DNA from: JALZUE01 sp051251725
GTDB taxonomy: Bacteria; Pseudomonadota; Gammaproteobacteria; Enterobacterales; Alteromonadaceae
Direction of reading: 5' to 3'
Assembly: GCA_051251725.1 (NCBI GenBank)
Contig: JBPOFN010000021.1
Coordinates: forward strand, 1 to 64,000
Length of the DNA: 64,000 bases
The notes under the pieces are model-generated. The model saw only the letters and a program-made list of their open reading frames with translations. It made no database searches and was not told where the DNA came from. The translations under genes and the position numbers were made by a program. This document shows, piece by piece, positions 47,301 to 57,635 of the stretch. Positions within the stretch are counted from its first letter, which is position 1. Every line of letters starts with the position of its first letter.

Positions 47301-48647
47301 TTACGAAAACAAACAATCGTGTAGTTGTTCAACAACTGAATTTGCTTCACTTTCATCAACTAAAAAGCATAAGTTGTTTTCACTGGCGCCATGACAAATC
47401 ATGCGCACATTAAAATTAGTTAGGTTGTTAAAAATAGTACGACCTATGCCTTTAGTTAAATGCATGTCGTTACCAATAACGGCCACTAATGATAAACCGT
47501 GCTCAACGGTTACCTCACATAACTGTTCTAACTCTCCAACAACTTGGCCGGTGATTAACGATTGAGTCGAACCGGTTGGGTTATCAAAGGTTAAAGCAAC
47601 ACTAATCTCACTGGTAGTAATTAGATCAACACTTAATTCATGTTTGGCAAGAATAGCAAAAACTTTCGCCAAAAAACCGCTGGCATGTAACATTGCTGGG
47701 CTTTTTACTGTTACTAACGTTTGCTCGCGACGTAAGGCAATTGAGCGATACGTAGGGTTTGACTCAACACTTTGCTGAATACGCGTACCACCAACATCCG
47801 GCTCTTTACTAGAACCAACAAATACGGGGATGTTTTGACGCATCGCAGGGATAAGCGTCGCAGGGTGTAAAATTTTTGCGCCAAATGTTGCCATTTCAGC
47901 GGCTTCATCAAAGCTAATTTCTGGAATTGGTCGCGCTTTGGCAGTAATACGTGGATCAGTTGTGAAAATACCAACAACATCCGTCCAAATAGCTAAATTA
48001 TCTGCATCTAATGCTTCGGCTAATATTGCGGCACTATAATCAGAGCCGCCGCGACCTAAGGTAGTCGTATTTCCTAAGCCGTCTTGGCCAATAAAACCTT
48101 GAGTAACAATTACTTTATTTGTTAATAATGGTTTTAATACTGTTTGTGCTTGTGCTCTAACTTGGTCTAAATCAACCGCTGCAGCGCCATATAAACTGTT
48201 GGTTTTCATCACTTGGCGGACATCAAATTGCTCACCATTAACACCAACACTTTGTAATACTTGTGCAAAAATACGTGAACTGAATTGCTCACCAAACGAC
48301 AAAATACTATCAGCAGTTTTTAAGGTATGATTTTCAGCTTGTTGCGCCGCTAAATTGGCTAATTCTGATAACAAGTCATTCACTACAACATTGATCTCAT
48401 CTTCTACCGATAAGTGTTGAGTGATATTTAATTGAATATCGCGAATACTGGTAATAATGTCTAATTGCTCTGGCGCAGGAACATCTGCTTGGCTTAATCG
48501 TACTAATAAGTTGGTAACACCTGAACTTGCTGAGACAGCAACTAAGCGATTACTTGGATTATTTTTGATGATTTGTGCACAACGTAACATTGCTTCGTGA
48601 TCAGCAACGCTGGTTCCGCCAAATTTGGCAACAGTTAATGTAGACAT
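47301..48647 (-). CDS. lysC: Lysine-sensitive aspartokinase III
   Basis: LysC phosphorylates aspartate, the first step of the lysine, threonine and methionine route. The 448-aa monofunctional kinase starts with the substrate-binding VAKFGGTSVAD (7-17), and has TTTLGRGGSDYSAA around 197-210 and IWTDVVGIFTTDPR around 226. The C-terminal part carries two ACT-like regulatory repeats (TVKSPAM..., VAVIGNDM...). It lacks a homoserine dehydrogenase domain, so it is the LysC type rather than ThrA/MetL. A lysine riboswitch precedes it. AGGGAGA lies about 10 nt before the ATG. Confidence 0.96.
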   Translation of the reverse strand: MSTLTVAKFGGTSVADHEAMLRCAQIIKNNPSNRLVAVSASSGVTNLLVRLSQADVPAPEQLDIITSIRDIQLNITQHLSVEDEINVVVNDLLSELANLAAQQAENHTLKTADSILSFGEQFSSRIFAQVLQSVGVNGEQFDVRQVMKTNSLYGAAAVDLDQVRAQAQTVLKPLLTNKVIVTQGFIGQDGLGNTTTLGRGGSDYSAAILAEALDADNLAIWTDVVGIFTTDPRITAKARPIPEISFDEAAEMATFGAKILHPATLIPAMRQNIPVFVGSSKEPDVGGTRIQQSVESNPTYRSIALRREQTLVTVKSPAMLHASGFLAKVFAILAKHELSVDLITTSEISVALTFDNPTGSTQSLITGQVVGELEQLCEVTVEHGLSLVAVIGNDMHLTKGIGRTIFNNLTNFNVRMICHGASENNLCFLVDESEANSVVEQLHDCLFS

Positions 48648-48750
48648 AAAGGGTCTCCCTATTTTAGCTAACGCTAAGTAAAATTAAGGAAGAGCATGAC
48701 TGAGCAGTTGAACGGAGGAAGAGTTTCACACCGAAACAAAACAATTTCAG

Positions 48751-48931
48751 CCAGAAGCTCTCCACCTTGGTGAATGACATTGCATTCACGGTGACAGTTG
48801 TAAGGATTCAGCCTTAACAACCGAGTTATACATGCCACAAGTGTATAACCCTCGGCGAAAAACTCCCTAGGAAATGGTCGTTGGAATTGCGGTTCCTTAC
48901 ATTTCTTACCTAGTTTTCGCACCTCTTCTGG
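48751..48931 (-). promoter_or_regulatory. Lysine riboswitch (L-box)
   Basis: On the minus strand the leader of lysC folds as the five-helix lysine aptamer. P1 pairs CCAGAAG (48925-48931) with CTTCTGG (48751-48757). Then comes AGAGGTGCGAA, P2 (GCGAAAAACTAGG with CCTAGG-AGTTTTTCGC), P3 (GAGTTATACA with TGTATAACTC), P4 (GTTGTTAAGG with CCTTACAAC) and P5 (GTGAATG with CATTCAC), closing AAGGTGGAGAG. The core nucleotides match the known L-box. The expression platform between the aptamer and lysC has no obvious T run, so control of translation start is more likely than attenuation. Confidence 0.93.
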
Positions 48932-49127
48932 TGTTGGTTAAATTAGAGTAAAGTATCTAAATTAACCAACGGCGTTATTAAACACCAATCATTAATTAAA
49001 TGCAATGAATTAATTTAGAATTTAGTTTAGGTGTTAGGAATCTTCATTATTTCAATGATCTTTATTTGTTCGCTTGTTATAGTCGCCAGCATAAATTTTA
49101 TCAATATTGCCCAGCGAAACTTTCAAC

Positions 49128-49988
49128 ATGGATCTTTTTTTCTTAAAAAAATTATTGAGCTTTTTCTTAATGCCCTTAAGCTTAATAATTATCTTCCTTT
49201 GCTTAGCTATTATTTTTCATAAAAGAAATTCAAAACTTAGCTTTCGTTATTTAATTATTGGCACCGTTTTATTAGTAATTACCACTCTTCCTCCCATTTC
49301 CGATTCGCTAATGGAATCATTAGAAAATAATTATCCTGCTTATACTAAATCTAACGACGATATTGATTATATCGTCGTATTAGGTTGCTATCACTATAGT
49401 GATGACCGTTTGCCTGCCACTATGCAGCTTAAAACATGTTCATTACAACGCTTGGTTGAGGCTGTACGAATTGCTAACCTACACCCCAATGCACTTATTA
49501 TTATGTCCGGTGCTGCAGGGCATAACCCAGAATCAAACGCAGAAAAAATGAAAGAAGCGGCAGTAATCTTAGGTGTGGCTGATGAGCGAATTTTAACTGA
49601 AAACTTCCCCAAGGATACACAAGAAGAGGCTGAGTTAATTTCGCCACGTATTAAAGGCAGCAAAGTTGTATTAATCACCAATGCTGATCATATGTTACGT
49701 TCTATCAATTATTTTAAGCACGAAGGTATCAACGCTATCCCAGCTCCAGCAAGCTATTGGGTTAAGGGTAACGTTAACGTGAAAGGATTTAGCTGGAACT
49801 ATTATACCCCTCACAGCAAAACATTAGAACAAACCACCATTTATTGGTACGAATCTTTAGGCTTAATCGCCCAGTGGTTTAATCACCTTTTTAGTGAAAA
49901 TAAAATTGAGCCTAAAGGGCAAAACATAAAAGAAAATGAAATAACTAAAAAAGTACATAGTGAAAAAGAAAGTGAAAAAGGAACATAA
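49128..49988 (+). CDS. elyC: ElyC-like envelope protein (DUF218/YdcF-SanA family)
   Basis: The 286-aa protein has two N-terminal membrane helices (about 8-30 and 38-58) and a DUF218 domain with DYIVVLGCYH, LQRLVEAVRIA, LIIMSGAAGHNP, PKDTQEEAELI and NADHMLRSINYF. The closing NYYTPHSKTLEQTTIYWYESLG matches ElyC of E. coli, a membrane protein needed for envelope integrity and undecaprenyl-phosphate use. The ATG at 49128 is preferred over an upstream TTG (49107), but neither has a good Shine-Dalgarno. Confidence 0.85.
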   Translation: MDLFFLKKLLSFFLMPLSLIIIFLCLAIIFHKRNSKLSFRYLIIGTVLLVITTLPPISDSLMESLENNYPAYTKSNDDIDYIVVLGCYHYSDDRLPATMQLKTCSLQRLVEAVRIANLHPNALIIMSGAAGHNPESNAEKMKEAAVILGVADERILTENFPKDTQEEAELISPRIKGSKVVLITNADHMLRSINYFKHEGINAIPAPASYWVKGNVNVKGFSWNYYTPHSKTLEQTTIYWYESLGLIAQWFNHLFSENKIEPKGQNIKENEITKKVHSEKESEKGT

Positions 49989-50105
49989 AAATAGATAATA
50001 AGCACTAAGCAAGCTCAGTTCCGCTTAAATTATCATTATAAAACAAATGATTATAAATCCCATCAAACCGAGTTGAGGTTAAATAAACACTAAAATTAGC
50101 CCTGC

Positions 50106-50137
50106 CAGTACAGTAACGTTTAAGCGTTACTGTACTG
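50106..50137. repeat. 13-bp perfect hairpin
   Basis: CAGTACAGTAACG and its inverted copy CGTTACTGTACTG flank a 6-nt loop (50106-50137) in the gap between elyC and the convergent Nif3-like gene. It has no T run, so it is not a canonical terminator. Confidence 0.65.
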
Positions 50138-50263
50138 CTTAGCCGAGACTTATGAACCAATGCATCTTAGCTAAGAGTTATTACTGCTAAACTCTTAAGC
50201 TTAAATTATGGCTAAGCTCATGTTTATGTTTATCTGCATAGTAATAATTAGCGTCAGTAGTTA

Positions 50264-51052
50264 TCAAACCGGATTATCAATATCAATAAACTTAACCTCA
50301 AGGGCAAACTGCTCGGCTAAATGCTCGCCTAACGCTTTTACGCCATAACGCTCAGTTGCATGATGCCCAGCTGCAAAAAAATGAATATCAAGTTCACGCG
50401 CACTATGGGTGGTTTGCTCTGATGCTTCACCACTAATAAAAGCATCAATACCTTGAGCCGCAGCTAAATCAATATAGCCTTGCCCCCCACCAGTACACCA
50501 AGCTACTGTTTTAATCAAACCGTTACTCGCACTTGAAAGATGAAGGCTTTGACGTTGCAACTTATTACTAAGCAATTGATTAAATGCATCTGCGCTCAGC
50601 GCTTTACTCAACTCCCCTTTTACCACCACTGAAAAAGGATTATTTTCTTCAACTAAGCCGGTAACTTTAATGCCCAATAATTTCGCTAGTTGAGCATTAT
50701 TGCCAAGTTCAGGGTGCACATCTAACGGCAAGTGATAGGCTAACAAACTAATATTATGATCAAGTAGCGCTTTAATACGGTGATATTTCATGCCGGTAAT
50801 GACAGGCGCTTCATTTTTCCAAAAATAACCATGATGAACCAATAAAGCATCAGCTCCTTCGGCGATAGCAGCGTCGATTAACGCTTGTGATGCGGTAACT
50901 CCGGTGACAATTTTTTTAATCTCATTTTTGCCTTGAACTTGCAGGCCATTCGGGCAGAAGTCTTTAATTAACTGCGGGCTTAATAATTCGGCTAAGTAAT
51001 TTTCTAGTGATGATAGTTGCAAAATGGTTCTCGTCACGTTGTTAACATTCAA
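50264..51052 (-). CDS. Nif3-like dinuclear metal centre protein
   Basis: The 262-aa protein belongs to the Nif3/YbgI family: DFCPNGLQVQG near 31-41, then ADALLVHHGYFW with the metal His pair, SLLAYHLPLDVHPELGNNAQLA and the C-terminal GEASEQTTHSARELDIHFFAAGHHATE with further His ligands. E. coli YbgI is a toroidal hexamer; the reaction is uncertain, with a GTP cyclohydrolase I-like activity reported for some relatives. The start is uncertain: TTG 51052, GTG 51037 and TTG 51022 are possible and none has a strong Shine-Dalgarno. Confidence 0.9.
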   Translation of the reverse strand: MNVNNVTRTILQLSSLENYLAELLSPQLIKDFCPNGLQVQGKNEIKKIVTGVTASQALIDAAIAEGADALLVHHGYFWKNEAPVITGMKYHRIKALLDHNISLLAYHLPLDVHPELGNNAQLAKLLGIKVTGLVEENNPFSVVVKGELSKALSADAFNQLLSNKLQRQSLHLSSASNGLIKTVAWCTGGGQGYIDLAAAQGIDAFISGEASEQTTHSARELDIHFFAAGHHATERYGVKALGEHLAEQFALEVKFIDIDNPV

Positions 51053-51122
51053 AAAAGAATATTAACATTTTCAATTTGAATGTTTTAACAAAATACTATT
51101 TTTTTAATCGAGCTGCCGGTTG

Positions 51123-52262
51123 TTACGTTTTAATCGGCTTAACCAGTAATAACGCCCGTTGCCCTATTGGCACCTTAGCATTAGGAAATAACACCGCTTC
51201 TTCATCGTCGGCACTTATAAAAACACCGTCACCGTCAGTAGCTAATTTTGTACCTTTTTTAAAGGCGGTGAAATTGGCAATATCATCAGCAAAATGAAAG
51301 CTAAAATTAGCAGATTGTTTATCAAGCCGGCGGGAAATTTCAAATAACTTTAAAGTATTGGTTGGTGTGGCAACTAAGCTTGGTATGACAAACTCAGTAT
51401 TGGATAATAATCCACGCAACAACTGGCTAAATCCGGCAACATCGGCTAAATCATTCTCGCCAAAAGCTTTAGCTTTACCAAGCTCTACAGTAAAAGAATT
51501 AGCGTGAAATTGCACCGACGAAAAATAGCTAAACGTGGCGGTTGGCGCATTAGCAAACAACACCGCATCAATGCCGCTATAATTAAGTAGGTCTAATTGT
51601 TGTGGTGGGCAGACAGCGCCGTGTAAAAAAGGACAGATAGCAAATTTCGGATATTTTGACGCCCGAATAGCAGCATGCAGATCATAATGATAACGGTTGC
51701 TTATTTGCTGATTAATCACACCACTAGTATTATCGGCAAGGTTAGCTTTGACAGTCGCATGAGTATTAATTGTATTATTAGCGTGGTTAGCATGGCGATA
51801 AAAGGCAAATAACGCCCCTTCTAGTACTTTAGCGCGTTTACGTTCAAAATTAATAATGCCTTCATTTAACAAATAAGCACCGCTGAATAAACTATTGAGG
51901 TTTTCTTCAACAAAGCGCTGATTTAAATTAATAGCCGCCGGATTCCCAATAATAAACATCACTCGATGTTTTAACGCTATTTGTCCTAGAATTAGTTGTT
52001 GAATTAAATCGCCACACAACTCAATTGGTGCGGTTTCATTACCATGAAGACCTGATGACAAGACAATATCTTTAGTAACGATTGATAAGGCTAAATTGAC
52101 CGGTTCGAAGATAATAATACCAGTATCGTAAACCGTAACGTTTAATACTTGCTGCTCTGGCGCTGTGACCTGAAAATCAAAAGGCGGTAGCGCCCATTCA
52201 TGGCTTAATGTCAGCGCGAGAAAGTCACCGTCTACCATCAGTTGTTGTTTAAAGTCTGGCAT
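51123..52262 (-). CDS. astE: Succinylglutamate desuccinylase
   Basis: AstE is the last enzyme of the arginine succinyltransferase pathway and releases succinate and glutamate. The 379-aa M14-type metallohydrolase has the zinc motif HGNETAPIE near residue 74, the later Zn His in YHYDLHAAIR near 190, and TVELGKAKAFG with the catalytic Glu near 260. A loop of about 20 residues (NTINTHATVKANLADNTSG) is unusual for the family. ATG 52262 has AGGAG 9 nt before it, better than GTG 52268. The other ast genes are not nearby. Confidence 0.88.
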   Translation of the reverse strand: MPDFKQQLMVDGDFLALTLSHEWALPPFDFQVTAPEQQVLNVTVYDTGIIIFEPVNLALSIVTKDIVLSSGLHGNETAPIELCGDLIQQLILGQIALKHRVMFIIGNPAAINLNQRFVEENLNSLFSGAYLLNEGIINFERKRAKVLEGALFAFYRHANHANNTINTHATVKANLADNTSGVINQQISNRYHYDLHAAIRASKYPKFAICPFLHGAVCPPQQLDLLNYSGIDAVLFANAPTATFSYFSSVQFHANSFTVELGKAKAFGENDLADVAGFSQLLRGLLSNTEFVIPSLVATPTNTLKLFEISRRLDKQSANFSFHFADDIANFTAFKKGTKLATDGDGVFISADDEEAVLFPNAKVPIGQRALLLVKPIKT

Positions 52263-52458
52263 TGACACTTGCTCCTGATAAACACATTAAGTATTAAATA
52301 GTTACGGTGCTAACTTTGTAATTAATACTGCCCTGTAATAATGAAAAACTAACTTACTGATTTAAGGTTAGTGTAAATTTAATCAATCCCCATAGTTAAC
52401 CGAACTAAATATCTAAAAAAATAATAAAAATCCCCCCTCAGAACGAAACACTAAAAGC

Positions 52459-52492
52459 AAAAAAGCCAGTTTATTAATAAACTGGCTTTTTA
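52459..52492 (-). terminator. Terminator of glnS
   Basis: AAAAAGCCAGTTTATT pairs with AATAAACTGGCTTTTT; on the minus strand a T run follows the glnS end. Confidence 0.9.
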
Positions 52493-52599
52493 GTTCTTAG
52501 CTTAAGAGCTTCATCAACAACTACATTAAACTTCAATCGGATAGCTAATAACTCGGTAAGTCACTACTAGTAACGCAAGTACTGCCCCACCGGTTAAGC

Positions 52600-54270
52600 T
52601 TAACCTGATATTTTCGCCCACGTGTCACGTAAACCAACCGTGCGGTTAAACACCAGTTTGCCTGCAACAGCATCTTTATTATCTAAACAAAAATAGCCTT
52701 GACGTTCAAACTGAAAAGCGACTTCCGGCTTTGCATTTGCTAAATACGGTTCAACTTTCGCACCTGAGATAGTAATTAACGACTCAGGGTTGATCACACT
52801 ATGAAAGTCTTCCGCTGCAGCAGGGTTTGCGACAGTAAATAATCGGTCATACAAGCGGATTTCAGCATCTAAGCTTTGCTCGGCACTTACCCAATGAATC
52901 ACGCCTTTTGGCTTAGTGCCATCAGTTGGATTTTTACCTAAAGTTTCAGGATCATAAGTACAATAAACCGTCGTAACATTGCCATCGACGTCTTTATCAC
53001 AACGGGTTGCGGTAACAACATAAGCACCACGTAAACGAACCGCTTTATCTAACACTAAACGCTTATATTTTTTATTCGCTTCTTCACGAAAGTCTTCTGC
53101 TTCAATATAAAGTTCTTTGCTAAATGGCACAATACGCTCACCTTGAGACTCATCACTTGGATGATTCTTCACAGTTAACTCTTCTACTTGCGCACTATCG
53201 TAGTTTTCAATCACTAATTTAATCGGATCTAATACCGCCATTGCTCTCGGCGCATTATCATTAAGATCTTCACGAATACAAGCTTCTAACACGCCCATTT
53301 CAACCGTGTTATCCATTTTAGTGACACCGATACGTTTCGCAAATTCACGCAACGAACCAGGGGTATAACCACGACGTTTAAATGCAGCAATCGTTGGCAT
53401 ACGCGGATCATCCCAACCATTAACTAGCTTTTCTGATACTAGGTCATGCAACTTACGTTTACTCATCACCGTATATTCAAGGTTTAAACGAGAGAATTCA
53501 TACTGGCGCGGCTGTACTGCAATAGAAATATTATCAATAACCCAATCATATAAACGGCGGTTATCTTGGAATTCTAACGTACATAATGAGTGAGTTACCC
53601 CTTCGATCGCATCAGAAATACAATGGGTAAAATCATACATTGGATAAATACACCACTTATCACCGGTTTGATGGTGATGGGCAAACTTAACACGATAAAT
53701 GATCGGGTCACGCAAACACATAAAACTTGACGTCATATCAATTTTAGCGCGCAGCGAACATTCACCTTCTTTAAAGTCGCCATTTTTCATTTTTTCAAAT
53801 AAGGCTAAATTTTCCGCCACTGAGGTGTCACGGTATGGGCTGTTTTTACCTGGCGCTTTTAACGTACCGCGATACTCGCGTGTTTCTTCACCATTTAAAA
53901 AACAGACGTAAGCTAAACCTTTTTCGATTAACTCAACAGCATAACCATAAAGCTTATCAAAATAATTTGATGAATATTGAATATCACCTGCCCACTCAAA
54001 ACCCAGCCACTTTACGTCGGCTTGAATCGAGTTAACATAATCAATATCTTCTTTTTCAGGGTTAGTGTCGTCAAAACGTAAGTTACATTTACCTTGGTAA
54101 TCTTGCGCAATACCAAAGTTTAAACAAATCGATTTTGCATGACCAATATGTAAATAACCATTGGGTTCAGGCGGAAAACGAGTCTGAACGCCACTGTGTT
54201 TGCCGCTTTCAAGATCAGCATCAATAATTTGGCGAATAAAATTGCTTGGACGGTTTTCAACTTCCGACAT
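52600..54270 (-). CDS. glnS: Glutaminyl-tRNA synthetase
   Basis: GlnRS charges tRNA-Gln directly. The 556-aa class I enzyme has [15 protein letters not shown] with the HIGH signature at 41-44, the KMSKS-like VMSKRKL near 270 and [11 protein letters not shown]. The C-terminal anticodon-binding beta-barrel region is present. ATG 54270 gives the family start ([16 protein letters not shown]) with AGAGG upstream; a longer start at 54315 would add 15 residues. Confidence 0.97.
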   Translation of the reverse strand: MSEVENRPSNFIRQIIDADLESGKHSGVQTRFPPEPNGYLHIGHAKSICLNFGIAQDYQGKCNLRFDDTNPEKEDIDYVNSIQADVKWLGFEWAGDIQYSSNYFDKLYGYAVELIEKGLAYVCFLNGEETREYRGTLKAPGKNSPYRDTSVAENLALFEKMKNGDFKEGECSLRAKIDMTSSFMCLRDPIIYRVKFAHHHQTGDKWCIYPMYDFTHCISDAIEGVTHSLCTLEFQDNRRLYDWVIDNISIAVQPRQYEFSRLNLEYTVMSKRKLHDLVSEKLVNGWDDPRMPTIAAFKRRGYTPGSLREFAKRIGVTKMDNTVEMGVLEACIREDLNDNAPRAMAVLDPIKLVIENYDSAQVEELTVKNHPSDESQGERIVPFSKELYIEAEDFREEANKKYKRLVLDKAVRLRGAYVVTATRCDKDVDGNVTTVYCTYDPETLGKNPTDGTKPKGVIHWVSAEQSLDAEIRLYDRLFTVANPAAAEDFHSVINPESLITISGAKVEPYLANAKPEVAFQFERQGYFCLDNKDAVAGKLVFNRTVGLRDTWAKISG

Positions 54271-54413
54271 CCAGAGAACCTCTAAAAAAGATAAGAAAAA
54301 AAGTTTGAGCGGCATTATAGCAACAGATACCAGCGTCGAATAGCCGCTAAGTCATTATTTTATTGGTGGTAAAGTATAAAGGGCATTTACTGATAAAATG
54401 CCCGGGTTAATTA

Positions 54414-57400
54414 TCAAGCCGCAGGCTCTGAAATTGGCTTGTTTAGCGCAGACTTTTCTGGGTAATTTACCCCACCATTTGTCAAGCTGCTAGGCTGATT
54501 TATTGCGACCATTGGCGCTATTGGTTCAACACCATTATCGCTTGCTAGTGGCTCGCCAAGCTCTGCCTTCACCTTAATCTTGTCTTTATTAAAAACAATA
54601 TATAACGCGGGTAAAAATAATAAACAAATAAAGGTGGTAAATAAAATACCAAAACCTAATGAAACTGCCATCGGCACCACAAACTGTGCTTGGCGCGAAG
54701 TTTCAAAAACCATCGGCGCTAAACCGCCAAAGGTCGTTAAGGTGGTTAAAATTATCGGTCTAAAGCGGCGCTGACAGGCTAAAATTATTGCTTGCAGTGC
54801 TTGCGCTCCTTTTTCCCGTTGCTGATTAGCATATTCCACTAAAATCAAACTGTCATTAACAACGACACCGGCTAGCGCCAGCATCCCCATTAAACTAACA
54901 ACACTTAGGCCATAACCTAACAACATATGCCCTAAAATTGCGCCAACTGCGCCAAACGGGATCACCGCCATAATTAATAACGGCTGGCCGTAACTTTTAA
55001 ACGCTATCGCTAAGAGAATATAAATAGCGGTTAACGCAAAACCAGTACCAAGTTCTAAACTTGAAACACTTTCAGCAATTTCTTCCTGTTCACCACCAAA
55101 CGAAATTATTAAGCCTGGGTAGCGCCCTTGTAGTTCAGAAACTAGCTCTTCTTTTACGGCTTGTTGCACCGCAGGGATCGCTTCTTCTGGTAATATTTCC
55201 GCGCCTATTTTTTCAACCCGTAATCCTTTTTGGCGCACGATACGTGCTGGCGCATAAATTTTCTCAATATTGGCAACAGTGCCCAGCGGCGCATAACCAC
55301 CGCCTTGGGTTCGGATCATTAAATTTTCAATGTCATTGGCTTTTTCCCGCTCTTCTTTTGGTAAGCGCACTAGGGTGATTACTTCACTGCGCAGACGATG
55401 CTGACGCTGTGCCCTTGAACCGTATAAAGATGAACGCATTTGTGAGGCAAGATCAGAAGCATCTAAACCTAAGGCGCGACCATTTTCATTTAAGGTCAAT
55501 TTCCATTGCGGTTTACCCGCTTCCATCGAATTAACTGTCGCAACCACGTTATCAATTTTATTTAAAAAGCTGATCGCATCTTTGCCCGCCGCCTGTAATT
55601 GACTCGTGTCATTATGGCGTAATTCCATGGTCAGCGAAGCATCAGCTAATTCACTGCTACCGCGCCTTGCCCCTGAAAAACGTAATTTACCTTGACGATT
55701 TAAATAGCCGGAGTCTTCCCGCCACCATTCTTTGATGTCATTCGAGCTAAAAGCACGTTCTTCACTTGGCACTAACAGCAGCGCCACTTCAACACCGGTA
55801 TCGGTAATTGAACTTCTTTTCGCGACCAGAATATTTTCCATCGATCTCGATTTAAGCATTTCGTCTGCGCTACTTTCTAACGCATCACGCAAAGCAATAG
55901 CCTTTTCTAACGGCTCACTTTCTGATATTTCAAAACTCGCTTTAATCCAGCGACTATCAAGCCGCGGATACAAGCTAAACCCCATTTTCCCGCTAAAAGC
56001 ATGGGCGAGAACAATCAATAAAATAGCGGTACCAATACCGATAGTTAAGCTTGGCCAACGCAAACATTTTTTTAAAAATGGCGAATAAACATTAAAAATA
56101 AAATAAGCTAATGATGCACTACAACGCTCTTGCATGGCATTAAATATTTTGGTTAAACGATTCGGATCTTTATCGTTAATATGCGCTAAATGCGCTGGCA
56201 AAATAAATAAGGCTTCAACCCATGAAATTAAAAAGCAAAGTACCACCACAACAGGGATCGCGCCAAACAGTAACTTCATGCTACCGGGCAATAATAATAG
56301 CGGTAAAAAGGCAACTATATTGGTTAAAATGGCAAAGGTCAGCGGCTTAGCCACTTCTTTAGCCCCTTGAATTGAAGCATCGACATACGACATGCCTTCT
56401 TGCACATGGGAGTAAATATTCTCGCCGGCAATAATGGCATCATCAACAACAATCCCGAGGGCGATAATAAAACCAAACATCGAGACCATATTGATTGAAA
56501 TATCAAACAGCGGCATTAATAAAATGGCGCCAAGAAATGAGCTTGGAATACCAACCACAACCCAAAATGCTAATTTGAACTTTAAAAACAAGCTCATCAC
56601 AATCAGCACCAATATTAAGCCGACAAAAGCATTACTGAGTAATAAACCTAAACGTTTTTGATAGTTAGACGCGTCATCATCCACCACAGCTAAACCTGAA
56701 TTAGGCGGTAACATGGCTTCTAATTCTGGCCACATTTCACGAATTGACTCAGCAATATCAGTTGGGCTTTGATCGCCAACCCGATAAATTTTTAAGCGCG
56801 CAGACAGTCGGCCATTATAAGTAACAATACGCCATTCATCAGCAAAACCTTCCGTGACACTGGCAATATCCCCAAGTAATAATTGATCGCCGCCATTGTT
56901 AGAAATAATAGGTACTTGCGCTAACTCTTCCGCCCAATATTTTCGCTCATCCACCGAGACTAAAATATCACCACTGGCCGCTTTTATTTTACCCGCTGAT
57001 TGCTCTAATACCCCTCTTTTAATTTCAGATGACACTTGGTTAAGTGTTAAATCATAGGCCTGCAATGTCTGCTGGGGGATCTCCACATGAATTTCTTCTT
57101 TTGGGATCCCTGACAAACTTACTTGCGTGATATACGGCGATTGTAAAATTCGGTCACGTACTTGCTCGGCTAAGCGTTTAACACTGAATTTATCAGTGTC
57201 AGCATGTACCACAATTTCCATCACGTCGAGCACCTTTTTATCAAGCTTGACTCTCGGCCTTTCCATGCCGGCAGGAAATGAGCTAATACGATTTACCGCT
57301 TGTTGCGCGTCTTGGTAAACTTTTTGGCCATTAGCATCAGCTTCTAATTCACCAGAAATACGAATATACCCAGTATGAATTGTGGCATCTACCTTTCTGA

Positions 57401-57635
57401 TCCCTTGAATACTATCAAGTACATCTTCAATCGGCGCCGAAATACTAGATTCCATTTCACTTGGCGCTGCGCCAGGATAACTAACGCTCACGGAAATACT
57501 GTCTAAAGTAGTTTCTGGCATGTACTCTTTACGGATCACCAAAGACATAACCAAACCACCTAAAATTAACGCCAGCATTAATAAATTAGGGGCAATACCG
57601 TGGCGGATCATCCACGTCATCGGATTAACAGTCAT
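54414..57635 (-). CDS. RND-type efflux permease
   Basis: The 1073-aa inner-membrane pump of the HAE1/AcrB-type family has 12 predicted helices, two periplasmic loop domains and the proton-relay acids in helix 4 (GIVVDDAI). The start resembles MexB-like pumps (MTVNPMTWMIRHGIAPNLLMLALILGGL, RKEYMPET). Its substrate is unknown. It is the last gene of an operon ordered outer-membrane factor, adaptor, pump; its first base overlaps the last base of the adaptor stop (TAATG type). Confidence 0.94.
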   Translation of the reverse strand: MTVNPMTWMIRHGIAPNLLMLALILGGLVMSLVIRKEYMPETTLDSISVSVSYPGAAPSEMESSISAPIEDVLDSIQGIRKVDATIHTGYIRISGELEADANGQKVYQDAQQAVNRISSFPAGMERPRVKLDKKVLDVMEIVVHADTDKFSVKRLAEQVRDRILQSPYITQVSLSGIPKEEIHVEIPQQTLQAYDLTLNQVSSEIKRGVLEQSAGKIKAASGDILVSVDERKYWAEELAQVPIISNNGGDQLLLGDIASVTEGFADEWRIVTYNGRLSARLKIYRVGDQSPTDIAESIREMWPELEAMLPPNSGLAVVDDDASNYQKRLGLLLSNAFVGLILVLIVMSLFLKFKLAFWVVVGIPSSFLGAILLMPLFDISINMVSMFGFIIALGIVVDDAIIAGENIYSHVQEGMSYVDASIQGAKEVAKPLTFAILTNIVAFLPLLLLPGSMKLLFGAIPVVVVLCFLISWVEALFILPAHLAHINDKDPNRLTKIFNAMQERCSASLAYFIFNVYSPFLKKCLRWPSLTIGIGTAILLIVLAHAFSGKMGFSLYPRLDSRWIKASFEISESEPLEKAIALRDALESSADEMLKSRSMENILVAKRSSITDTGVEVALLLVPSEERAFSSNDIKEWWREDSGYLNRQGKLRFSGARRGSSELADASLTMELRHNDTSQLQAAGKDAISFLNKIDNVVATVNSMEAGKPQWKLTLNENGRALGLDASDLASQMRSSLYGSRAQRQHRLRSEVITLVRLPKEEREKANDIENLMIRTQGGGYAPLGTVANIEKIYAPARIVRQKGLRVEKIGAEILPEEAIPAVQQAVKEELVSELQGRYPGLIISFGGEQEEIAESVSSLELGTGFALTAIYILLAIAFKSYGQPLLIMAVIPFGAVGAILGHMLLGYGLSVVSLMGMLALAGVVVNDSLILVEYANQQREKGAQALQAIILACQRRFRPIILTTLTTFGGLAPMVFETSRQAQFVVPMAVSLGFGILFTTFICLLFLPALYIVFNKDKIKVKAELGEPLASDNGVEPIAPMVAINQPSSLTNGGVNYPEKSALNKPISEPAA

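Noticed and set aside
48674..48922. 82-residue open frame on the minus strand ahead of lysC
   Set aside because: It coincides with the lysine riboswitch; its sequence is explained by the paired RNA helices, and the frame has no family resemblance.
54580..57318. Several plus-strand frames opposite the RND pump gene
   Set aside because: All are short antisense shadows with no family resemblance.
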